A model generated the notes under the pieces. That model saw only the letters and a program-made list of their open reading frames with translations. It did no database searches and was not told the DNA's origin. The position numbers were made by a program, and so were the translations under genes. A DNA stretch of 13,840 nucleotides from Firmicutes bacterium UBA4981. GTDB lineage: Bacteria > Bacillota > SHA-98 > UBA4971. Positions 6,829 through 13,840 of the stretch are shown piece by piece. How positions within the stretch are numbered: the stretch's first letter is position 1; every line of letters begins with the position of its first letter. The stretch covers positions 1 to 13,840 of the forward strand of contig DGZL01000077.1 in assembly GCA_002398515.1 (NCBI GenBank). Direction: 5' to 3'.

Positions 6829-7939
6829 GTGCTCAGTGAGATTAAGCCGGTCTTGGCGCAGCTCAAGGGCAGAGTGGAGAAGATGAGGGGTCATCTTTGA
6901 AATTGACGCAAAGTCAGAGCAACTCAAAGACCTTGAAAAGATAATGGCTGCCCCCGGCTTCTGGGACGAGCCGGACGATGCCAAGAAGATACTCCAGCGA
7001 GCAAGCAGACTTAAGGAAGATGTTGAATCTTGGAAAGAAACAATGGCACAAGCTGAGGATCTTTGGACTCTTCTGAATCTCGGAATAGAAGAGGGAGACG
7101 ATTCAGTTGAAGGAGAGATTGAAGAAGGCGTCGAGTCCTTGGAAAGAGTCATCTCACAGCTGGAAGTTGCTCACCTGCTAAGCGGTGAGTACGACGAATC
7201 TGATGCCATACTGTCGATACACTCCGGGGCAGGGGGGACGGAGTCCCAGGATTGGGCGGAGATGCTTCTTCGCATGTACCTCAAATGGGCGGAAAAGAGC
7301 GGGTACAGTACTGAGATTACTGATTGTCTCCCCGGGGATGAAGCGGGAATCAAAAGCGTTACAGTCTTGGTCAGCGGAAGGAATGCCTTCGGATACCTAA
7401 GAGCTGAGAAAGGAGTGCATCGACTCGTCAGAATTTCGCCTTTTGACGCTAATGCCAGACGGCATACTTCATTCGCGTCTGTTGATGTGATCCCCGAGAT
7501 TCCTGAGGATGTGGAAATTGAGATAGATCCTGAGGACTTGAAGGTAGATACTTATAAGTCAGGCGGAGCAGGCGGGCAGCATGTGAATAAGACGGAGTCA
7601 GCTGTGAGGATAACTCACGTCCCCACCGGCATAATCGTGCAATGCCAAAATGAGCGGTCTCAATATCAGAACAGGATCACTGCAATGAGGATCCTAAAGG
7701 CCAGGCTATTTGAACGCCTTGAGGCTGAGAAGGAGAAGAAGCTCGGTGAGCTTCAAGGGGAGCAAAGGGAGATTGCCTGGGGGAGTCAGATAAGATCATA
7801 TGTGTTCCAGCCTTATACTATGGTGAAAGACCATCGAACCGGGGTTGAGACAGGGAATGTCCAGGCAGTCATGGACGGTGAGATTGACGAGTTTATCGAG
7901 ACTTATCTTAGGGCTAAAGCGAAGATGAGTGAATCGTGA
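6829..7939 (+). CDS. prfB: Peptide chain release factor 2, with programmed +1 frameshift
   Basis: RF2 recognises UGA and UAA stop codons and triggers peptide release. The gene starts at GTG 6829, with AAGGGAG (6812-6818) inside the end of secA. Frame 0 runs for 23 codons to an in-frame TGA (6898-6900). A +1 shift on CTT-T then continues at GAA (6899) to the stop at 7937-7939, giving 369 residues, the normal RF2 length. After the shift the sequence L-E-I-D-A-K matches the usual RF2 junction. The anticodon-like tripeptide S-P-F is at 203-205 and the catalytic G-G-Q at 248-250, within G-G-A-G-G-Q-H-V-N-K. A downstream ATG at 6944 would omit the frameshift and the first ~38 residues and is rejected. 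Expression is expected to be autoregulated: low RF2 slows termination at the internal TGA and favours frameshifting. Confidence 0.97.
6886..6900 (+). promoter_or_regulatory. prfB: Programmed +1 ribosomal frameshift site of prfB
   Basis: AGG GGT CAT CTT TGA: an internal Shine-Dalgarno-like AGGGG (6886-6890), the slippery CTT codon (6895-6897) and the in-frame UGA (6898-6900). This is the canonical RF2 arrangement, except that GGG is replaced by GGT and the base after UGA is A rather than the common C. A second frame-0 TGA at 6904-6906 backs up the first. Confidence 0.95.
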
Positions 7940-7952
7940 AAGGAGTCCTGGT

Positions 7953-8696
7953 ATGTCCGGGTTGCGAGACCTGAGAACAGAAGGCGTTCCGCCTATTATA
8001 ATTGCTCTTATTATTGTCTTAGGTGTAGTGTTGGTTTTCGAATTTGCGGTCCCGCGCATAGTTGCGTCTCGACTGGAGAATGCAATACAGTCAAATGTAG
8101 ACAGCGTCGATTACGTCAGAGTTCGCTTAAGATCGTTTCCTGCAGTTAACTTGATTTCTTCCGGCAAGGTTAATTCTGTAAGCATGAATTGCAGAGGCCT
8201 TTTCATAGAAGGCCTAAGGATTGAATCTCTCATGGTTGATGCAAGGGACATTCTCATTGACATGCAGGCTTTGAGGGAAGAAAGTCGTTTTTCTCTATCC
8301 CATATTGGACAAGGCCAAGCTGAGTTAGTGATTGGCCAGGATGATCTTAATAGGTATGTCAGCGGGCTTAAGGGTGTGCCCAAGTCTGTGCTGATTGAGT
8401 TGAGTCCGGGTCGAGTTTCAGTCAAAGGTGATGTGAGTGTGGCCGGTATCGATATCCCTGTGAATCTTGACGGAGAGTTTGTTGCGGAAGAAAACGGCAC
8501 TCGCCTCAGCTATGAAATCAACAATATTCAGGTAGGCGGCGCCAGACTTCCTTCCATTATCAGTGACGGATTGATGAGAGGCCTTGACTTTTCGCTGGAT
8601 ATGTCCAGTCTTCCTATTCCTGTGATCATCAGTGACATAAGTATGGAAGATAAAATCGTGCGCATTACCGGGAGGACGCCAAGTGACGCCGGATAG
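7953..8696 (+). CDS. DUF2993 / LmeA-like phospholipid-binding protein
   Basis: The predicted protein has 247 residues. The start at ATG 7953 is set by AAAGGAG (7939-7945), 7 nt upstream; an in-frame GTG at 7929 inside prfB is less likely. A single hydrophobic segment at about residues 13-34 (I-I-I-A-L-I-I-V-L-G-V-V-L) is followed by an extracytoplasmic domain. This has the typical start V-P-R-I-V-A-S-R-L-E, alternating strands rich in V/I/D, and a repeated V-x-V-x-G pattern. The arrangement is that of the DUF2993/LmeA family, whose mycobacterial member binds phospholipid and supports lipomannan elongation; the family has an elongated lipid-binding fold. It is anchored in the membrane with the domain outside. 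The 13-nt spacing to prfB and position just before envelope genes suggest a role in envelope lipid or glycolipid handling. The family call is from overall pattern and is moderately sure. Confidence 0.7.
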   Translation: MSGLRDLRTEGVPPIIIALIIVLGVVLVFEFAVPRIVASRLENAIQSNVDSVDYVRVRLRSFPAVNLISSGKVNSVSMNCRGLFIEGLRIESLMVDARDILIDMQALREESRFSLSHIGQGQAELVIGQDDLNRYVSGLKGVPKSVLIELSPGRVSVKGDVSVAGIDIPVNLDGEFVAEENGTRLSYEINNIQVGGARLPSIISDGLMRGLDFSLDMSSLPIPVIISDISMEDKIVRITGRTPSDAG

Positions 8697-8739
8697 AGCA
8701 TACAAGAGAAGCGTTCTCGTAGGATAGGCGCCGCATGAA

Positions 8740-10800
8740 GTGGGGTGGGGCTTTGTGACCGGACCCAGGCGCGTCAAAAATCTTTGGGTGTGGATATTAG
8801 TCGCAGCGGTAGTATCTGCTATCGTCATATTGTGGGGAAGATGGCAGGTTGAGAAGTCCAATAATACCGTAGAGTTAGTTATGGACTATCGGGCAGCTAA
8901 GCTATTGTGCCAGAACGCAGATTATCCGTTAGACACCTTCCTTCTACAGGCACGAGACAGAGGACTTAAGTCTGTCGCTGTCGGTGAGCGCACGATTAAG
9001 GACATTGCAACTTTGGGACAGGCGTATGCGTTCAGCGGCAGACAGATTCTTGATTACGATAGGTTATCGCCTGTAAGTGATCCTGTCCTTAGGCGGATGA
9101 TAGATGAGTTGCGCCTATATGCAGGAAACTCCTATCTATTTCCCAGAGATCACGAGGTCTTTCAGGATCTTGTTGAAATCTTGTCTGTAAGACTTCTAGG
9201 GGAGCGCATTTCTACTTTCTCGTCTCAGCGCCTGGGGTCATTCCTTGAGACTGCCAGAGGCATTCCGGACTTGGAGAGGGTCAATACCGGGCTGGATCCT
9301 GAGGCTGCCCGTGAGGTTAGTGAAGCAGGGCTTCGCATTGTGGCAAGGCTTAGAAACTATCCGGGTGCAACTCCTCACAAGATAAGCTTCTTCTTCAACC
9401 GCATTCCCTATAAGGAGAGCATCAGTCTTATGATATTCGAGGGTATGGAGGTCCTTGGGTACCCTGACTACCTAAGCGATGTCAGAGACTTGATGCTGTT
9501 GAATTCCATGGATTTCGGGCAGGTGGAATTCGCTTCTCAGACCGGAGACAGCCGGTTCGCCCGTCTCATGGGCTCGCGAGTAATAAGGGTTCACAGCATT
9601 ACTGAACGGGAAATGGAGAAGATCCCTTTTGACAAGGCTGTGGAGAGGTTCACCCGTGCAGCACGCGAGCGAAATATGAGAGTCATGTATATCCGGCCTT
9701 TCCCTGCGGAAATAGGAGACGCCGGTGCTATTGACAAAAACCTCAGCTACATTCAGGCAATCCGTGAGGGGCTTGAGGAATCCGGGTTTTCCATAGGACA
9801 AGCCCGGTCGTCCAAGGAGTACACTCCCAGTAGATACCTGATTGTAATAGTTGGCATCGGTATTCTGGCGTCTGCGTTTATCCTGCTTGACACCTTGTTT
9901 TCCTTCCCGCCGGTAATCGAGTTAGGCTTGTTCGGGCTGGGGATCATACTTTACTCGGTTTTGTTGTCAACCGGGTATGCAATCCTGGTAAGGCAACTTG
10001 CAGCCTTGGGTGGGGCGATAGTGTTCCCGATGCTCGCAGTGAGCGCCCTGTACTCTAAGTCGCTATGGAAAGGCCATACTGCAGAAGGCGTGCACCTAAA
10101 GGATGCTATATTGTTATGGCTGGAGGCCTCAGCCATATCTATTGTGGGAGGACTCCTTGTTGCAGGCACTCTTTCCAGTGGAACCTTCATGTTATCTCTT
10201 GATAAATTCATCGGGGTAAAGGCTGCCCATGCCATACCGATTGCTCTGGGAGCTGTTGTATGCTGGAGGTATCTGGCGGGATGGGAGCAATTGGAGGATG
10301 AGTCAGGTCATGGCGTTCCAGCGTCAATAGGGGATTTACTCATGTCACCCATGCGTATATGGCATGTGCTTGCCCTGGCTGTGGTAGCATTGGGAGGCCT
10401 CGTATATATTCTGCGAACAGGCAACTTCTATCTCGGTCTGCCAATTCCTCAATTTGATGAGGGAATGAGGCGGTTTCTTGAGGATCTACTGGTGTTCCGT
10501 CCGAGGACCAAGGAGTTTCTTATAGGGCACCCTGCATTATTATTTGCTGCGGCATTGGCGCTTTCAGGTTATTTTAGACTCAGTCTGCCCCTTGTGCTTG
10601 TAGGGTGCATAGGACAAATATCCATGGTAAATACGTTTTCACATATACACACCCCGATTATGGCAACTCTCCAGAGGACGTTCTACGGACTGATGCTCGG
10701 TGGGATAATCGGGATTGTCATCAGCGCGGTGTTTATCTACTTTTCGAGAAAGACGGGATCTCATCAACCAGTCCCGGGGGAGGAACACTTCGGAGAATGA
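8740..10800 (+). CDS. DUF5693-like polytopic membrane protein
   Basis: The predicted protein has up to 686 residues. GTG 8740 is the longest start; GTG 8755 is also possible, and neither has a clear ribosome site. One transmembrane helix (about residues 15-33) is followed by some 330 hydrophilic residues predicted outside the cell. That region has alternating strand-helix blocks such as D-R-G-L-K-S-V-A-V-G-E and N-M-R-V-M-Y-I-R-P-F, suggestive of a TIM-barrel-like domain. From residue 366 on come about nine or ten hydrophobic segments, among them Y-L-I-V-I-V-G-I-G-I-L-A, E-L-G-L-F-G-L-G-I-I-L-Y and G-L-M-L-G-G-I-I-G-I-V-I. The tail is short and charged. The features and position directly before csaB match the DUF5693 family of Bacillota, which has no assigned function. 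Its stop overlaps the csaB start as ATGA, so the two are translationally coupled. A role in secondary-wall-polymer export, ligation or modification is an inference. Confidence 0.75.
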   Translation: MGWGFVTGPRRVKNLWVWILVAAVVSAIVILWGRWQVEKSNNTVELVMDYRAAKLLCQNADYPLDTFLLQARDRGLKSVAVGERTIKDIATLGQAYAFSGRQILDYDRLSPVSDPVLRRMIDELRLYAGNSYLFPRDHEVFQDLVEILSVRLLGERISTFSSQRLGSFLETARGIPDLERVNTGLDPEAAREVSEAGLRIVARLRNYPGATPHKISFFFNRIPYKESISLMIFEGMEVLGYPDYLSDVRDLMLLNSMDFGQVEFASQTGDSRFARLMGSRVIRVHSITEREMEKIPFDKAVERFTRAARERNMRVMYIRPFPAEIGDAGAIDKNLSYIQAIREGLEESGFSIGQARSSKEYTPSRYLIVIVGIGILASAFILLDTLFSFPPVIELGLFGLGIILYSVLLSTGYAILVRQLAALGGAIVFPMLAVSALYSKSLWKGHTAEGVHLKDAILLWLEASAISIVGGLLVAGTLSSGTFMLSLDKFIGVKAAHAIPIALGAVVCWRYLAGWEQLEDESGHGVPASIGDLLMSPMRIWHVLALAVVALGGLVYILRTGNFYLGLPIPQFDEGMRRFLEDLLVFRPRTKEFLIGHPALLFAAALALSGYFRLSLPLVLVGCIGQISMVNTFSHIHTPIMATLQRTFYGLMLGGIIGIVISAVFIYFSRKTGSHQPVPGEEHFGE

Positions 10801-11903
10801 AGTTTGTCATTTCCGGTTACTTCGGATTCCAGAACATAGGTGATGAGGCTATTCTGGCAGCCATGATTGAGCGCCTGACAGAGGTGGCTCAAGGCTCGGA
10901 GATAGTAGTCTTGTCAAAGGATCCTATTCTCACAAAGAAGCTTTACAATGTCTCCGCAGTCAACAGGAATGATATCTTAGGAATATCCAGGGAACTTCGA
11001 GACGCTGATCTGTTTATCAGCGGTGGCGGATCCCTCCTACAGGACGTCACAAGTTCTCGGTCAGTCCCATACTATTTAGGTCTGGTAACCTTGGCGAAGG
11101 CCATGAAGAAGCCTGTGTTTTTCTATGCTCAGGGGATTGGGCCTCTGAACCTTGAGTTCAGCAGATTCCTGGTGAAGACTGTAGGTAATCTTGCGGACAC
11201 CATTACTGTCAGGGATGTGGCGTCACTTGCACTTCTGAAATCGATAGGTGTCACTAAGCCTGAGATGCATGTGGTAGCTGACCCGGTCTTCGGACTCAAA
11301 CCCTGCTACGGGCGGGGGAAGGGTCGTGACTTCCTGCAGGCTTGCGAGATTCCTACCGAGGGGCGCCCTTTGGTGATAGTCTCTGTGCGCCCTTGGCTTG
11401 CGGTTCCCGGGTATATCCAAGCGGTGGCTTCAGCCTGCGATGACTTGGTGAAGACGCATGGCGCAGTCATCGTGTATGTTCCGTTCCATAAGGCACAAGA
11501 TGCTCCTGTATGCCAGGCGTGCATCGAAGTGATGCAGGAGCGAGCATACATGTGGGATTGCAGCGCTTCGCCCGGGGAAATCATGTCTCTCATGGAAGAT
11601 GCCGATTTCGCCATCGGTATGAGATATCACGCGCTTGTATTTGCGGTAGCTACAGCTACTCCTTTTGTCGCTCTGTCATACGATCCGAAAGTCGACGGCT
11701 TGCTTTCAATCGTCGGCGAAAAACCCGGGCTCTCCCCAAGCGAACGTGATATAGACTCATTGTCCGGCCATGTGAAGGATGCTTGGAACAGGCGGGAAGA
11801 GATGAAGGCAAGTTTCTCGGCGCTTGTTCCGAAGCTGGCGGAATCTGCAAAACACGTGGCTTACCTGGCAGTTAATACAGGAAAGAAGCAATCAAGGCCA
11901 TGA
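10797..11903 (+). CDS. csaB: Polysaccharide pyruvyl transferase CsaB
   Basis: The predicted protein has 368 residues. CsaB transfers pyruvate from phosphoenolpyruvate to a sugar of the secondary cell-wall polymer; the pyruvyl ketal is what S-layer-homology domains grip. The start M-K-F-V-I-S-G-Y-F-G-F-Q-N-I-G-D-E-A-I-L is characteristic, with the G-x-G-D/N-x-G-D-E-A type glycosyltransferase-like loop. Further on are I-S-G-G-G-S-L-L-Q-D at the middle of the N-terminal half, G-Q-G-I-G-P-type loops, and the C-terminal G-M-R-Y-H-A-L (His278) followed by P-F-V-A-L-S-Y-D-P-K-V, all standard for the family. There is no signal peptide, so it is cytoplasmic. The ATG (10797) overlaps the previous stop. 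A longer open frame back to 10605 lies inside the DUF5693-like gene and is not used. It implies an S-layer or SLH-domain proteins elsewhere in the genome. Confidence 0.93.
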   Translation: MKFVISGYFGFQNIGDEAILAAMIERLTEVAQGSEIVVLSKDPILTKKLYNVSAVNRNDILGISRELRDADLFISGGGSLLQDVTSSRSVPYYLGLVTLAKAMKKPVFFYAQGIGPLNLEFSRFLVKTVGNLADTITVRDVASLALLKSIGVTKPEMHVVADPVFGLKPCYGRGKGRDFLQACEIPTEGRPLVIVSVRPWLAVPGYIQAVASACDDLVKTHGAVIVYVPFHKAQDAPVCQACIEVMQERAYMWDCSASPGEIMSLMEDADFAIGMRYHALVFAVATATPFVALSYDPKVDGLLSIVGEKPGLSPSERDIDSLSGHVKDAWNRREEMKASFSALVPKLAESAKHVAYLAVNTGKKQSRP

Positions 11904-11917
11904 CAGGAGGTTCTGCT

Positions 11918-12643
11918 GTGGAACGAGTCAGCATTCTCGGCCTCCCGGTGGACAGGGTGGATATGGCCGGGGCTGTAGCACGTGTCAGGGAGTTTGTTTC
12001 AGAGAATAGGACATGTCAGATAGTGACCCTAAACTCAGAGATCGCCATGACAGCCCAAGAGAATTCAGGGCTTGCAGAGGTCATTTGCCAGGCTGACCTG
12101 GTAGTGCCTGACGGAGCAGGCATTGTTTGGGCTTCCCGGGCCCTGGGGGGTTCACTACCCCAAAGGGTGGCCGGATTCGATTTGATGCAGGAGTTGCTTG
12201 TATGTGCCGCAGACCATCATTGGCCTGTGTTTTTCCTGGGAGCCGAACCCGGTGTAGCGGAGGAGGCAGCTGAATGCGTAACAAGAAGGTTGCCAGGCTT
12301 GATTGTGGCCGGAACTCATCATGGGTTCTTTGACGAGGAGGAAGAAGCCTCTGTTATTGAGGAGATTAATTCGGCAAAGGCTCGTCTTGTCTTTGTCGGA
12401 ATGGGCGCGCCTAGGCAGGATTTTTGGATTGCAAGGAATAAGACAAACATATTGGCAGCTATATGCATAGGTGTGGGGGGCAGCTTCAATGTCTTGGCAG
12501 GCAAGGTGAAGCGGGCGCCGGATTGGATGGGGCGGTGCGGCTTGGAGTGGCTCTTTCGTCTTGCGTGCCAACCTGCGAGATTCGTGCGTATGCTGGTTCT
12601 GCCTCGGTTTGTTATAAGGGTGATTCGGGAAAGGTTGACCTAA
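11918..12643 (+). CDS. WecG/TagA/CpsF family glycosyltransferase
   Basis: The predicted protein has 241 residues. GTG 11918 is chosen because AGGAGG (11905-11910) sits 7 nt upstream, and the sequence then opens as family members do (E-R-V-S-I-L-G-L-P-V-D). An ATG at 11900 overlapping the csaB stop would have no such site. The family (GT26) moves N-acetylmannosamine-type sugars from UDP to an undecaprenyl-diphosphate-GlcNAc lipid at the inner membrane face. With this start, Thr37 (in T-L-N-S-E) and Asp65 (in V-P-D-G-A-G-I) fall at the positions I recall as active-site residues of Thermoanaerobacter TagA. Other family blocks are R-V-A-G-F-D, F-F-L-G-A-E-P-G, V-G-M-G-A-P-R-Q-D and G-V-G-G-S-F-N-V-L-A-G. 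The basic, hydrophobic C-terminus (R-F-V-R-M-L-V-L-P-R-F-V) fits membrane attachment. The exact sugar cannot be read from sequence. Confidence 0.9.
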   Translation: MERVSILGLPVDRVDMAGAVARVREFVSENRTCQIVTLNSEIAMTAQENSGLAEVICQADLVVPDGAGIVWASRALGGSLPQRVAGFDLMQELLVCAADHHWPVFFLGAEPGVAEEAAECVTRRLPGLIVAGTHHGFFDEEEEASVIEEINSAKARLVFVGMGAPRQDFWIARNKTNILAAICIGVGGSFNVLAGKVKRAPDWMGRCGLEWLFRLACQPARFVRMLVLPRFVIRVIRERLT

Positions 12644-12665
12644 TGCCTATATGACCTTATCGAGA

Positions 12666-12677
12666 TATACTTAGTAT
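12666..12677 (+). promoter_or_regulatory. Possible -10 box with small inverted repeat before transketolase
   Basis: TATACT (12666-12671, 5 of 6 matches to a -10) overlaps an inverted repeat, ATACT-T-AGTAT (12667-12677), in the 49-nt gap after the glycosyltransferase. No good -35 lies 16-18 bp upstream; TTGACC at 12635-12640 is too far. It could be a weak promoter with an operator, or chance in an AT-rich gap. Confidence 0.25.
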
Positions 12678-12692
12678 TAGGGAGTGAGGTAA

Positions 12693-13523
12693 TTGACGAA
12701 AGAGGAAACGAGGGAGTTACAACGTATAGCCCAACGTATCAGGTTAGGTATTGTGAAATCTATAGCAGCCGCTGGATCCGGCCATCCCGGCGGATCCCTC
12801 TCAGTTGCTGACATTATGGCGACTCTTTACTTTAGGGAAATGAAAATTGACTCCAAGAATCCAACATGGCCTGACAGGGACAGATTTGTTATGTCAAAAG
12901 GCCATGCAGCTCCTGCCCTATATGCGACTCTGGCTGAGGCAGGCTTCATTCCCAAGGAAGAACTGGCAACTCTCAGGAAATTCGGAAGCAGATTGCAGGG
13001 CCATCCCAGTATGAGACATGTTCCCGGCGTGGAAATGTCCACAGGATCCTTGGGCCAGGGATTGTCAGCAGCCAACGGTATGGCGATTGCTGCGAAGCTT
13101 GATAAGCGCCCTACGAGAGTGTACGTGATACTTGGAGACGGAGAGGCACAAGAAGGGCAGATATGGGAGGCGTCCATGACTTCCGTCCATCGGAAGCTCG
13201 ATAATCTCATGGCGTTTTTTGATTACAACGGCTTGCAAATTGACGGCAAAATAACGGATGTGAAATCATTTACGGAACCGGCTGCAAAGTGGCGGGCTTT
13301 CGGTTGGCATGTCCTTGAGATAGACGGCCATGATATCGAGGCCATCTATGCCGCTTGTGAGGAAGCGAGAGCAACGAAGGGAAAGCCGACGATGGTAGTG
13401 GCTCACACAATCAAAGGCAAAGGTGTTCCGTTCATGGAGAATGTCGTTGATTGGCACGGTAAGGCGCCGTCTGAAGAACAGGCGGAAGATGCAGTAAGTC
13501 ATTTGGAGGCTTCGCTTAGTTAA
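12693..13523 (+). CDS. Transketolase, N-terminal (TPP-binding) subunit
   Basis: The predicted protein has 276 residues and corresponds to the first third of a standard one-chain transketolase. With its partner it transfers two-carbon ketol units between sugar phosphates in the non-oxidative pentose phosphate pathway. Signatures are G-H-P-G-G-S-L-S near residue 30, K-G-H-A-A-P-A-L-Y, G-S-L-G-Q-G-L-S, and the thiamine-diphosphate/Mg motif running from G-D-G-E (148-151) to N179 of D-Y-N-G. The conserved H-T-I-K-G-K-G-V and W-H-G-K lie close to the C-terminus. The start is TTG 12693, with AGGGAG (12679-12684) 8 nt upstream; no better in-frame ATG retains the N-terminal helix. Split transketolases of this type are common in Clostridia and archaea. 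The matching C-terminal subunit follows after 90 nt. Confidence 0.95.
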   Translation: MTKEETRELQRIAQRIRLGIVKSIAAAGSGHPGGSLSVADIMATLYFREMKIDSKNPTWPDRDRFVMSKGHAAPALYATLAEAGFIPKEELATLRKFGSRLQGHPSMRHVPGVEMSTGSLGQGLSAANGMAIAAKLDKRPTRVYVILGDGEAQEGQIWEASMTSVHRKLDNLMAFFDYNGLQIDGKITDVKSFTEPAAKWRAFGWHVLEIDGHDIEAIYAACEEARATKGKPTMVVAHTIKGKGVPFMENVVDWHGKAPSEEQAEDAVSHLEASLS

Positions 13524-13526
13524 GCT

Positions 13527-13556
13527 TTGTAGTTGCTCGGTTTGGGGTTATATAAC
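13527..13556 (+). promoter_or_regulatory. Possible promoter between the transketolase subunit genes
   Basis: TTGTAG (13527-13532) and TATAAC (13551-13556, 5 of 6 matches) are separated by 18 bp. The -35 is weak. If active it would give the C-terminal subunit its own transcript with a leader of about 50 nt. It is an equally plausible chance match in an AT-rich gap. Confidence 0.25.
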
Positions 13557-13559
13557 TTA

Positions 13560-13609
13560 TCTTATCCATAATGGATTCGAATCAATGTACTATAGACAGG
13601 GGGATAAGA
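13560..13609 (+). promoter_or_regulatory. Potential Shine-Dalgarno-masking stem before the transketolase C subunit
   Basis: TCTTATCC (13560-13567) is exactly complementary to GGATAAGA (13602-13609), and the latter overlaps the Shine-Dalgarno AGGGGGA (13598-13604). Between the arms is a 10-bp palindrome, GATTCGAATC (13574-13583). The RNA could fold so that the ribosome site is partly hidden. No known riboswitch class is recognised. Confidence 0.3.
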
Positions 13610-13613
13610 CAGC

Positions 13614-13840
13614 ATGACAGATGCGCCACAGAAGACGGCGACTCGAGCCGCATACGGGAAAGCCTTGGTTAAACTGGGAGAACTCAATCCTAATGTGGTA
13701 GTCCTCGATGCAGACCTTTCTAAATCCACCAAGACGGAAGGGTTTGCCAAGAGATTCCCTGAGAGGTTCTTTCAGATGGGGATAGCCGAGGCTGATATGA
13801 TGGGGACTGCTGCGGGCCTTGCAGCCTCAGGGAAGATTCC
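13614..13840 (+). CDS. Transketolase, C-terminal subunit (partial, runs off the window)
   Basis: About 75 residues are visible before the window ends, of roughly 310 expected. The start at ATG 13614 follows AGGGGGA (13598-13604) at 9 nt. The sequence A-T-R-A-A-Y-G-K-A-L, N-P-N-V-V-V-L-D-A-D-L-S-K-S-T-K-T and F-Q-M-G-I-A-E-A-D-M-M-G-T-A-A-G-L-A is the usual opening of the pyrimidine-binding domain. It includes the Glu of G-I-A-E that activates the thiamine cofactor across the subunit interface. It completes the enzyme begun by the preceding gene. The 90-nt gap between the halves is longer than the tight or overlapping spacing elsewhere in this window and contains the candidate regulatory elements listed separately. 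Confidence 0.93.
   Translation, partial: MTDAPQKTATRAAYGKALVKLGELNPNVVVLDADLSKSTKTEGFAKRFPERFFQMGIAEADMMGTAAGLAASGKI

Noticed and set aside
6898..6900. In-frame TGA as a pseudogene mutation or a selenocysteine codon
   Set aside because: Position and context are those of the RF2 programmed frameshift, and the downstream frame is intact to the normal length.
6547..7152. 201-codon open frame on the - strand
   Set aside because: It spans the end of secA and the start of prfB, both unambiguous on the + strand, and lacks a recognisable protein pattern. It is an antisense shadow.
6944..7939. RF2 starting at ATG 6944 without a frameshift
   Set aside because: The CTT-TGA shift site with AGGGG upstream, the 23 codons before it and the matching junction sequence show that the gene starts at 6829.
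8706..8718. Hairpin GAGAA-GCG-TTCTC as a terminator between the DUF2993 and DUF5693 genes
   Set aside because: Only 5 bp, with no T-run after it; too weak to support termination.
10605..10796. Upstream extension of the csaB frame
   Set aside because: It lies within the membrane-protein gene in another frame. The ATGA overlap at 10797 gives the standard CsaB N-terminus.
12635..12663. Promoter TTGACC with a -10 17 bp downstream
   Set aside because: The -35 is good (5 of 6), but the hexamer at the correct distance, TATCGA, matches only 3 of 6, and the -35 lies inside the end of the glycosyltransferase gene.

Overview
The window is a chromosomal stretch from a bacterium that looks like a member of the Bacillota (Clostridia-like). 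The main support is the neighbourhood hpf ... secA-prfB, the CsaB and WecG/TagA/CpsF envelope genes, a transketolase encoded as two separate subunits, strong purine-rich Shine-Dalgarno sequences, and several GTG and TTG starts. All genes are on the + strand. I see no tRNA, rRNA, insertion sequence, phage gene or CRISPR array. I cannot name the species.

Layout. (1) 1-162: a tiny CxxC-x17-CxxC zinc-ribbon protein, followed by a strong intrinsic terminator. (2) 374-2055: a promoter with a perfect TATAAT, then a secreted alpha/beta hydrolase with an unrecognised C-terminal half. (3) 2137-2682: long-form ribosome hibernation factor HPF, followed by a 13-bp hairpin. (4) 2780-3895: an unassigned protein resembling a degenerate nucleotidyltransferase. 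(5) 3896-4114: a short direct-repeat cluster, an extended -10 promoter and a leader hairpin. (6) 4115-12643: a probable long operon of secA, prfB (with the programmed +1 frameshift intact), a DUF2993/LmeA-like protein, a DUF5693-like membrane protein, csaB and a WecG/TagA/CpsF glycosyltransferase. Gaps are 43 nt or less, and one junction is an ATGA overlap. (7) 12693 to the end: the two transketolase subunits, the second cut off by the window edge.

How the genes fit together. HPF, SecA and RF2 are housekeeping functions in ribosome storage, protein export and translation termination. The following block is about the envelope. CsaB adds pyruvate ketals to secondary cell-wall polymers, which S-layer-homology domains bind. 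The TagA-family enzyme makes an early membrane-bound glycan linkage. The DUF5693 protein, with a large predicted external domain and a multi-helix membrane part, is translationally coupled to CsaB and probably serves the same polymer pathway. SecA would export the S-layer proteins that this polymer anchors. The transketolase pair supplies pentose-phosphate carbon rearrangements.

The least ordinary items are the hydrolase C-terminal half, the degenerate nucleotidyltransferase-like gene sitting between hpf and secA, the DUF5693 membrane protein, and the regulatory sequences ahead of secA and between the transketolase genes. Several start sites are moved here from the longest possible reading frame on the basis of Shine-Dalgarno or promoter positions.
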